Shown here: one piece after another, positions 10,321 to 21,820 of the stretch
How positions within the stretch are numbered: the stretch's first letter is position 1
Layout: every line of letters starts with the position of its first letter
Origin: Tubiluchus corallicola
Taxonomy: Eukaryota > Priapulida > Priapulimorpha > Priapulimorphida > Tubiluchidae
Assembly: GCA_030141605.1 (NCBI GenBank)
Contig: JAQGDQ010001737.1
Coordinates: 1-27,366 of the forward strand
Length of the DNA: 27,366 bases
Direction: 5' to 3'
The notes under the pieces: model-generated
What the model was told of the DNA's origin: nothing
The model's input: only the letters and a program-made list of their open reading frames with translations
The model's database searches: none
Made by a program: the position numbers and the translations under genes

Positions 10321-10325
10321 AGTTA

Positions 10326-10331
10326 TTTATT
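10326..10331 (-). promoter_or_regulatory. Pentraxin-gene polyadenylation signal
   Basis: AATAAA (within AATAAATAA) on the minus strand, 28 nt past the TAG stop at 10359. This spacing supports the exon at 10359-10723 as a true terminal exon. Confidence 0.7.
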
Positions 10332-10358
10332 CACAGGTTTTTATCAGCTTAATTGTAA

Positions 10359-10723
10359 CTAGTAGCTTGAAGATGCAAGGGCATTAGTAACTTCGAGCAT
10401 GTCTTGGATCTTTAACAACTTTTTTAAAGTTGCCAAAGTTTTGTACTGCTTTTTAAGCACATTCATGATGCGTAACTTTCTTAAACGTCTATTGTGGGCG
10501 ACAAAGGTGATCAATTCCACAATAAGATCAACTTGCTTTTTTGTCAAGCGTTTGGCAAGTCTCAGAGGTAATTCTACCGGATCAGATGGTCCCATACACG
10601 TGCTGCTCTCAATAGAAGTACCATCACCCTGAAGGCGACTCGTAATGTCGGCTCTATCACCCCAAGCAACCAGCAGGTCAGAGGACATGAAGTTACCATT
10701 CAAACATGTCACACACTGATCCA
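10359..10723 (-). CDS. Pentraxin gene exon 8, C-terminus
   Basis: 365 bp; acceptor TAATTTTTTGTAG. The start, DQCVTCLNGNFMSSDLLVAW, followed by GD...RLQGDG...ESSTC, matches the pentraxin C-terminal pattern Cys-x(n)-G-N-x-L-x-W-x-D...G...S-x-C. A basic, probably helical tail of 78 residues follows to the TAG, with AATAAA 28 nt beyond. Confidence 0.78.
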
Positions 10724-13453
10724 CTACAAAAAATTACAATTACATAAATTTGTAATTAATCTAACGATATTATTGTAGTTTATGTAGAAGTACCTTCGTA
10801 CTTTGGCTTGTATTGAAAAAGCAGTAGAAAAAATGCAGCAAAAAGCAAAGATTGTGAAGAATAAGTATTGAACAAAATCACATTAACACATAATGTTAAT
10901 GGAAGGAGAATACCTAATTTAATTATGCTAGAACATTACCTACCAAAACTAAGCAAAACTTTAAATGTGATTGTGGATACACACAACAGAAGCAGAAAGA
11001 TTGCAAATGAACAACACAAGACACAACAGAAGCAGAAAGATTGCAAATGAACAACACAAGACACAACAGAAGCAGAAAGATTGCAAATGAACAACAAAAG
11101 ACACACCAGAAACAGAAAGATTGTAAATGAACAACACTAGACACAACAGAAACAAAAAGATTGTAAGAGAACAACACTAGACACACCAGAAACAAAAAGA
11201 TTATAAATGAACAACACAAGACACAACAGAAGCAGAAAGATTGCAAATGAACAACAAAAGACACACCAGAAACAGAAAGATTGCAAATGAACAACACAAG
11301 ACACAACAGAAGCAGAAAGATTGCAAATGAACAACAAAAGACACACCAGAAACAGAAAGATTGTAAATGAACAACACTAGACACAACAGAAACAAAAAGA
11401 TTGTAAGAGAACAACACTAGACACACCAGAAACAAAAAGATTATAAATGAACAACACAAGACACAACAGAAGCAGAAAGATTGCAAATGAACAACAAAAG
11501 ACACACCAGAAACAGAAAGATTGTAAATGAACAACACTAGACACAACAGAAACAAAAAGATTGTAAGAGAACAACACTAGACACACCAGAAACAAAAAGA
11601 TTATAAATGAACAACACTAGACACAACAGAAGCAGAAAGATTGTAAATGAACAACACTAGACACACCAGAAACAAAAAGATTGTAAATGAACAACACAAG
11701 ACACACCAGAAACAAAAAGATTGTAAATGAACAACACTAGACATACCAGAAACAAAAAGATTGTAAATGAACAACACTAGACACACCAGAAACAAAAAGA
11801 TTGTAAGAGAACAACACTAGACACAACAGAAGCAGAAAGATCGTAAATGAACAAAACAAGACACACCAGAAACAAAAAGATTGTAAATGAACAACACTAT
11901 ACACACCAGAAACAAAAAGATTGTAAATGAACAACACCAGATACACCAGAAACAGAAAGATTGTAAATGAACAACACTAGACACAACAGAAACAAAAAGA
12001 TTGTAAATGAACAACACTAGACACACCAGAAACAAAAAGATATGTAAATGAACAACAAAAGACACACCAGAAACAAAAAGATTGTAAATGAACAACACTA
12101 GACACAACAGAAGCAGAAAGATTGTAAATGAACAACACAAGACACACCAGAAACAGAAAGATTGTAAATTAAATTTTATCAGCATAAACGTTTCCTAAGG
12201 CTGTTTGTTAGGCCAATTTCACAGTGAGGACACATGGAACGACGCATGGAATTGCCGCCAGAAAATCAGAAAATTTTTTGAAAATTCCCGATTTTTCTTG
12301 AAATCCTACACAGCAAAAAAAAAATTCATTTCACAGCTGCAGCATTTCTGAGATTATTTTACTGTCTAAATTACTTGCCGTACGAAGTACAATTAACAAT
12401 TCTACTAGCGATTTCAAAATCTGAAAATACACTTGTATATGCGGTGCTTTATTTTTCTTTTTCACAAATATAACCATCAATGTTGCATTAACAAAACATG
12501 AAATCGTCAGTCTGTTAAAAGGGAGATTAAATCTTAGAATATTATGCAGAAATATGCTAATTGTCGTTCGTCAAATATGAAAGAAGTAATTGAGTTGTTA
12601 AATTTAAGATTGAATTCCATGAGGAATCCTCACGAAAATGGAACTTGCAGTATTTCTATCATGCGGCAAAATTTTTCACGAGGAGGACGCATAGCTTTTA
12701 GCTGGCAGCAGAATTCCTCACGATGAGCTGCATAAGAAGTTTTGCCACGCATCCGCATTGTGAAACGCCCCATAGAAAACAATGTGTTCCATTTTTGGAA
12801 TCTCTCCTCGACGTACTTTGCTGTACATCCTCACTGTGAAATGGGCTTAGTCTGTCTTGTGCAATTACTTTCTTTATACAAAATTTGAACGAACCTGGCT
12901 TAAAGTTGAACAAGCTACACTGCTTGGTCTGTTTTCAAGGTGTTGTCTATGTTTTTTCTGTATCTATAACTGCAATTTCTTTAACAGCATGAAGAAGCCA
13001 AAATCGATAATCAATCATCAGTTAATAATTAATTATTTAAAAATGCCTATGTTTAGCTTCTGGGACAAAAAACCAGTTACCAATCTGTTTTTGGCAAAAT
13101 CTAACGACCTACCCCAAAACACACCCCTTGCCAATCACCCATTATGAGACCTCTAGTCAATTTTGGCAACATAGACTAGTTGACACGACGAGTTTTCAAG
13201 GTCATAATTGAACTTACGTATTTGGTCATCTGTCAAAAGCGTTGACCACACTCTGAGGTCCGTTACGTCACCTACGAAGCTGTTTGTTGCCGGGTTGTTC
13301 GCAACCTGGTCTTGGCCAAACACTAGAGTGCCATTGCCTGGTACTACGAAATAAGACGGAGCACTTCTTTTCCGGCGCAATGGTGGTGGTGGTGGATGCT
13401 CCTCTGAAATTTTTTACAAAGTAAGGCAGCTTGTTCTTTATATATGTATGCAC

Positions 13454-13539
<86 letters not shown>

Positions 13540-16500
13540 ACACCTTACAAAAATGATTCCCAAAGAGAGTGACAGATTTCCCAAAACGCAAAAAACTGAA
13601 AAAATCCAAATACCCCGTAAAATTAATTGGCCGTTACGTCTTGAAAACACTCGAAAACGCATTAAAATTTTTCCATTATTTCTCTGTGTTTAGAGACGCT
13701 AAAAGTATGGACAATTACGGAAAAAAGAGACTCCGCACTTACCATGCACCTTTTCACAGTCTATGTACACATTGAATTGTCTGTCTGGGCTACCAGATCC
13801 AGTTCTCCAAGATACACACAAATGGTGCCATTCTCCGTCTCTGAATATATCGTCTAGATCAGGTGCTGTCGTTCTGAAAGAAATCCATTTTTGACAGAAA
13901 GTTTGAGCTATATAGAAAGTAATAGGATAAAGGACGACTCCATTTGCACGTAATGCGTGATGCGTGTTGACTGTTTCCACGTGTGTGTGTCAACGCTACG
14001 CGTATTAACAAAATCCCACGGCGTTTTTCCCACCATTTTGGTCGCTATTCACACAGTAAGAATGACAGTTAAGACAGGCGCCAAACAGGCGTCTACATTC
14101 CGACGGTAAGACTCAGGAATGTTCCAAATGTTGAGGTACGGAGCTGTCTGGATCAGAGCTGTGTTTACATAATATTAAGTTTCCTAATTTTACCACGTGT
14201 TAAGGAGCCAGCTGGTATAGTCGATGGTGGCGCTGCGGCGCAGAAACAGCAGTTTGTTTTTGATTGAGCTCTGGCAAAAATCATTAAATTCAAAGTTCTT
14301 ATCTTTTATCTAAGCTTTTTATAATTGATTATGATATGATGGAGACATAAGGATCGAAAAACACCCAAAAGAACGCAATCTGTTGCCGAGATGAATGCAC
14401 AAAACGCTTCCACTAGTAACGCGTCAAACAATTCAAATATGGCGGGAAAGCAAACGGCTTCGGAACAAACAGCTGATACTACGCAAAATTTACCAACGAA
14501 TACCCAGTCAATACAAAACAACACGACGGCAGCAAGTGATCAGTCGGTCAGCCTACAGTGTTTGAATGCCATTCGAAGCTTACAAGAGCAGGTTAGTGCA
14601 TTAGATGGAAAATTTTCTGAAGAAACAGAAGAAATTAAGCAATCGCAACAGTTAATTTCAAACAGCTTTGAGGATGTGAAGAAAAAGGAAATTTCAGGCG
14701 TAGTCACACAGATAACTTCACTTACATCTAAAGTAAAATCCCTGGAGTTAACTGTTGCTACATTACAAGAATCAGTTAAAGACAAAGATGCAACCATTGA
14801 CAGATTAGAACAATAGAGCAGGAGAGAATGTTTGGAGATTAGTGGGATACCTGAGACAAAGGGATGAGATTGTGAAAGATATAGCAAACATGATGGGAGT
14901 GCAGATAGATGACAGTGACATCAGTGTGTGGTACACATTATTGACAAACATAAGGAAAGAAACACCAAAAATCATAGTTTGTATAAGAAAAGAGGTGAAG
15001 TCGGGTATACCAGCGATTTATGTACTAGGAGATACCATTATGGAAGGCAGAGAATCTACATTAATGAGAATTTGACTCAAAAACGAAAACAACTATTTTA
15101 TGATGTTAAGCAATTCAAAATAGAAAAATTTGTGGACCAAAAATGGTAGAATTTTGTTAAAATACAATGATGAAAGTGAAGTGTTTGGTATAGAAACAGA
15201 AGCAAAGTAGTGAATAGAACAAGTAAACGTGTAAATATTTATGTCAGTTAGGCACCCTTGCAATAAATGTGCTAGACCCTGTAAATTCTATTAACTGTGA
15301 TAATTGTCATCAGTGGACCCATTTAAGATGCACTGCTCTGACAATTAACCAATTCAATATACTAGCAGTGAGCAGCTGTGAACCTGTGCTTACATTAGAT
15401 AAAGGCGCGTTGCGAAAAATACATCTTGGTCTATGGCACTATCTCCATGTAATATAGAAAAACACATTGTCAGATCACAGAGTATTCGACGAACCTCAAG
15501 TGGCTCAAGATTTAAAAATGCTAATCGGTCAGTGTATGAGATACTGTCAAGATTGCACTTAGCAAATGGCCTGTGATAGGAGTTCCATATGGATGTAAGT
15601 TATATCTGCTTTAGCCTTTTATCATTTCAGAAGCAGTAAAAAAGCTATGTAGAAAGTCTCTGCATTAATGATCATTTGTGGTTCGGTCATAGCACGCAGT
15701 TTCAATTTTGTGCAAAATGTTTTGCATGGCTTTGCTATGCTGTCGGTGTTATAGGTGTCGACATCATCGTCGTCATCACCTACTTTGTGACGTGATGTAG
15801 TGGGTTTGGTGTGGTAATTGTAATGGGTGTGAGTTGTTGTTGTGGTGGATATGATGTGGTGCAGTGTGCTGTGGATGATGTGGTCTGGGTTGTGTGGTGT
15901 TGGTGATGTGATGTGGGTAGTGTGGTAAGGGTTATATAGAATGGGTGGTGTGGTGTGTTCACTGTGGAGTGGTGTGGTATAACATGGTGTGAGTGGTGTG
16001 GTGTGGTGTGTTCACGGTGGAGTGGTGTGTTGTACCATGGTGCGAGTGGTGTTGTATTCTCGGTGTGACGTGGATGGTATGGTGTGGATGATGTGGTGTG
16101 GTGTGGTGTGTTCACTGTGGAGTGGTGTGGTATAACATGGTGTGAGTGGTGTGGTGTGGTGTGGTGTGGTGTGTTCACGGTGGAGTGGTGTGGTATAACA
16201 TGGTGTGAGTGGTGTGGTGTGTTCACTGTGGAGTGGTGTGGTATAACATGGTGTGAGTGGTGTGGTGTGGTGTGTTCACGGTGGAGTGGTGTGTTGTACC
16301 ATGGTGCGAGTGGTGTTGTATTCTCGGTGTGACGTGGATGGTATGGTGTGGATGATGTGGTGTGGTGTGAGTGGTGCATTGGGTGTGTCATGGTGAGCTC
16401 ATGAGCAAATTTTTGGCTGGGTTTTGCTCGTTATAAAAATGTTGTAATACTGATGCTAGGTTTATAACTGTCTTAGTTTATACAGAGTGGTAATTATTTT

Positions 16501-19500
16501 GAGATATTACTTGCTATTATTATTAAAAATCATTAAAATAATTATTTATTATACATAAAATATACAGCTAATTACACATAAATAATTATATAATTATAAA
16601 TATTTAATGAGTATTAATAATATTGTTGCGGGGCACCCTTAGTCAGGGTTGGCTTTGCGCATGCGCGTCATTTGCTATGAAAGCAGTGAGCACGTAATTT
16701 TCTACGTCTCTGTCGTGGTTGTCACGTCCACTATGTGTGCTGCTCTTTCTATTGCCTAGCAGTGGTTGTCATTTTGGTAGGTACGGCATAGTTTGAATAT
16801 AATTAATTATCTTTTGTCTTTCTCTCTTGTGCACTCCTTCCTAGTAGAATGCAGCATGGTCACGCGAAGGCTGACTGCTCGGCCATCTTTGCGTCCCTCG
16901 ACCTCCTGGCGGCTCCCAGGGGAGGGCTCCGTAACAATATCATTATGCAAAATTATACAAGCACTCTATTTGTGAGATAGTAGGTTGAAGACAGTAATAA
17001 TACTACTTACATTTTTGGCCCGAATGGATCATTATTAATCTCAAGAGCAATGTGCCCATCTGCAATTTTAAGTGTGATGGATCTGTCGGTTTCAGGATCA
17101 TTGCGATCATAAGAAATGAGAGTCATGGTTTGTGGATCAGTAGAAAAGTCCGCCTTAATCCACTGAAAAATAAAGTCAGTTTTTATACTAACTCGACATT
17201 CGGCAACTGATATTGTAAATATTTGTATTTAATACAAATGTTTAAATAAAAGTTATTAATAAATTTCCCGAAATCAAACTTGTTCAATGCAGAGAAAAAT
17301 AAAAATTTCTGATGAACTAAAAAAAAATAAAAAAAAATAAAAAAAAATTGCAACACAGAAACACACACAAAAAATACAAAATCAACGCAAAACAGCCGTC
17401 ATGGTTGACCTAAAGTAAGTGTAATAAACCATGAACTCATGCAATATTTGATCCATCGTTTCATATAAACCTGTTTCCTACTTTCGAGTTTAAACATTTT
17501 ATGTAGGGTACGGTGGCCCAGTGGTCTAGACTAAGCAGATAGCGGGATACGCTTAAACCTGTGAGTAACATTAGTCCCTAAACCACGCAGACCAGCACAA
17601 TCCTCCCTACTCCTGTGTACACAGACAAAGGTATAAGGACCATGGTATATTCCATAATCGGTAAGATTATTGTTAGAATGGTTGATACTGTCGGAAATCC
17701 TCTCTAAACTGTCTGAGTTCATTGGCCCAGATATACATATTTAAACAGTATGTTCATATATAGTAAAACCTCGCTTAACAACTCTCCGTTTAACTACATT
17801 TCATTTTAGCGATGTTGAACATTTCACACCTTTTTTCACTTAACAACACACTGTTTCATTCTAACGTCATTCTTTTTACACTGCTCAAATGCAATTTTTA
17901 TTTTATCTACAACATTTTTTTACCTAATTTGATGCATTAAAACAGTTGCATTATTCTAATTAACTAATTCTAATTTAATTAATATATATATATATATATA
18001 TATACATAATTTTCTAAAAATGCACTAGTGACATAAAGAGTGCAATTGTTATACAAATAAACATTTTTGCTTCCCGACTGACCACTAAATGCAGGCGGTT
18101 TGTATCAGGCCAGACTTTATGCAGGGAATTCTGCCTGCGACCTGTTGCCTTAGTTTCCAGACTAGATAAAATTTCAATGGTTGCCCAGCGCTTGGCTTGG
18201 ACTCTTCTGTAGAGGTTATTGTTGCCTACCCCCGAATGTTAACAAAAGAGAAACCGCTAGCTAGGTAAGTAAGATAATATAGGTAGTTTCAAGCAGTGAG
18301 TAACACGCTTAAAATTAATTAAAATAAAATTAACATGATTTAAGCAGCATTGATTTTGACTCTGGATTCTATCTCTGTTCTTTTACTTATCTTCTATGGA
18401 AGTCTTGGCTTCCTTTAGCCATGTTTCGCATAACGTCGCATAAACGTCGTTAAGCGAGTACTTATAGTAAATAACCATGCGTTTTGGTTTAAGATATACT
18501 AACCTGGTCCATTAAATTTATTTTTTTTCATATTAAACACAAGTGGTAATTAAAAAACAAGTGTTTACATAAAAATCATCAAATCAATGATGTGGGGGGG
18601 GGGGGGGAGACGCGTCTGCTGGTAATTATCTGTTCGTAAGCTGCTCATAAGCGCCAGCCAAAAAGCAAAAATCTATTTAAGTCCACAAAGGCATTTAAAT
18701 AAAAAAGTTTTCATATTTTAAAAATACGTGCAAGCAAAATGCACGTGTTCGTGCACACATGGCAAACGAACGACCCAAAGCTTCACATTCCGGATTAGTC
18801 TAAGAGTCGTTAAGTAAATAAATTAGCGTTTTGTACCTGGCATGTAGTTAAAGCTTCGATTGTATCCGGTGGTGAATCAAATTGGATTGCATTAGTGCTG
18901 GATTGTTGTGCGAATCTTACCACAAACGGGTCTCGAACTTCTCGAACATACGTGACTAAAAATAAACAAAAAATTTCAGTAATCTGGTTTGCAAAGAAGT
19001 GACTATTTAACCACATAAAGCTGCATGATCTTTACTTACGATTGTCAAAAAGAGAAAGGCGAGATAACAATTCTTCCCTCTTTGCAGCATCTTCATGCAA
19101 TTTGTCCAATTCTTCTTCAGTAAGATGATCTTCAAGGTCAAATGAGTTTCCAAGGTTGTAAGACTTCGGCGACAAGCTCTTCACCAAGGCTTCTCGAAAT
19201 CGTGAAAATACCGTAGCAGCTGTTAATAAAGGAATAGACGAATAATCGATAATCAATTTTCATTAAAGGAAGACAGGATGACTTCTCATATACAACCCCA
19301 TTTTCAAGTGTGATAAAAAGTATATTTTAACACAATTAATACTGCAAAAGCGTTTCTGGAAATTACATGATAGATTAAAAACTTATTTAACAGCGGGCGA
19401 AGCCAACTATTGATGACATCACAAACTAACATAATTTTCAAGAGCAACCATATTCCACGAGCATGTTGCACGTATTTACGAAAGCGAAAATCGAAGTACA

Positions 19501-20460
19501 GCAAAAATTTATTGCTGTGCTCCCGCATGAGCTGTTGAACGTGTGCAATTCGTCACAAACTAACACATCTGAACTAAATGGCACAGCAGACGTTTTTTGT
19601 GCAATGCATTTCAGAAATGCAGGATCCAGTGCCCGCCTAACTAGCAAATGGCTAAATGCATGTAAGAGGGAAGAATTGGTGGAGCGAACGTGAAATTGCA
19701 TTTGTGTGTTAATAATTCTTTCACGTAAGTCATTTTTCAAAAAAATAGTATGTTCCTTTCAATATTTTAAGGAGTATATTGTTTTAACCTACAATTTAAG
19801 ATTTGGTCCTGTTTTGCTTTAAAAACTACAATAAAAACACACAGGTTACAAATTTGTGCAAGACGACATCATATAGAATTCACAAAGTTAAGCCGCATTC
19901 ACATTAATAAGATTTTTCACACTCATGTGCACGCGAAGTTGCTGTAAGTCAAAGGTTAAACGCTCCACTCAGTAACGCGCCTTTAAGTACAACGGTAGCG
20001 TGAGTAAGGCAAAGCCGTCTGCCGGTTCAGTTCTGTAACTACAGTTGTTTCACGTAGACTTGTTTGGAAACAAGAAAAAATGAACTAGGTAAAGTTCTAC
20101 CTAGTTGTCACAACTGTTACTATTACAATAGCATGGGCTGCGAAGCATTGTCAAGTGTACACAAACGCGTTGTCTGGTACATTTAACCTTTGACCTTTCC
20201 ATGATCATCATCTATCGCTGGAAATGTGAAAAGGCTTATTGTGAATGAACTGATAGTAGGCATTAGCGTCATGCTGTTCTTACGGTGACTTTTCAATTTT
20301 TTGCTAAAGATAATTCGCAAAGTAGTTCACACTTGCGAGTTTACTGTCAGAGAGAAACGCCCCAAGTGGTCATAAACGTAACTAGAACGTATTATTATTA
20401 TTATTATTACTATTATTATTATTATTATTATTATTATTTTATTATTATTATTATTATTAC

Positions 20461-20559
<99 letters not shown>

Positions 20560-20574
20560 TACTACTACTACTAC

Positions 20575-20610
<36 letters not shown>

Positions 20611-21776
20611 TATTATTATAATTGTCATTATTTACAAACTAATCAAAGACCTAATGAATAACGAATCAGAAAGTTCAAACAAAATTAAATATGCGTGATA
20701 CAGATAAACAAAAAACTGGTTTATTATCTTTTCTCTAAACGGTTTAATTAAACCGGCTTTGTTAAGTTATAAATTTTATACAGATAACATGATTTTTCCC
20801 GTGTTTTACAACCAAACGGCTCAGGCTGCATATTATCCTTAAAAGGGCCACATAGGCCCATAACCTGCTCTCTTGTGACATGTCTGTTTAGGGCAGATTT
20901 TTATGATACGACCTGCTAACATTTCTAGTATAATCTTAAGAGTTGAATGTCTCACTGGATAAATTTGTTGCATCCTTAGATCAGACTCCTGCTCTTCGAC
21001 TACGCCCAGTTCCCGAGGACTGTAGGGTCATGTTCCAGTGGTATTGCATTTGTAACTGTTCTCTGTAAGTCTATAATACTACCTAGCAGATTTCCACTTT
21101 AAAAACCTGTCAAAACAAAATTTACCTCGGGCACTACTTCCATCTCCAATCGCTAAAACACGAGGTGCTGCTATCAAATTGCAACTCCAAATCTATAAAA
21201 GAAAATGCGTTGATACCAGATTTGATACATATTTTAATGCATTAGCACGGATATAGGAAGAAGGATGGTTAATTACTTTACAATCATTATTGTTGTTGTT
21301 GTTGTTCTGTTGCTGTTGCTGTCGTTGTTATTTTTTTTTAATTATTATGCCAAACACTTGTGCGTTTCACTTTATACCAAAAATTAGAGCCAGCACAACT
21401 CTTTCTATGTTGCCTCTTTCCCCAGTCACAACTTCGTCTTTTTTTTGAATGGTTAATCTGTTTCTTACTGGCTGCTACCAGGGCAGGATTACCCTACAGG
21501 ATTGTATGGGTTGTAGCCTGGAGCCCTCAGTCTTGGGGACCTATATTTGCATTACTGAATAAATCATATAACAAAATTTTCAACTTTAAAAAAGGAGGCC
21601 AGGTCATCTTAAAATCCTCATTTAAGATAAAGGATTCCTATTTAAGGCCTTTATTTGAGACAAAGAACTCTTGTTTGAGGCCCTGTATTTCAGATAAGGG
21701 TCCCTTTTTGAAGGCCTTTATTCGAGGCACTGTGCCCTACTTGCCATTAATTAGTTGAATTAGGCTTCTATCATGG

Positions 21777-21820
<44 letters not shown>

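Noticed and set aside
10923-12185. Long overlapping minus-strand open frames over the 40-bp array
   Set aside because: A 40-bp stop-poor unit opens all frames; the predicted peptides are simple repeats with no start context or domain.
13037-13059. Alternative terminal exon after exon 7 (acceptor TTTTTTGTCCCAG) encoding QAKHRHF and a stop
   Set aside because: Phase fits, but it would cut the pentraxin domain before its last Cys and tryptophan motifs, and no AATAAA follows. Exon 8 completes the domain and has one.
20285-20698. Poly-Ile/Tyr frames over the TTA tract, and poly-Ser, Cys-Val or His-Thr frames over the other simple repeats
   Set aside because: Translations of microsatellites only.
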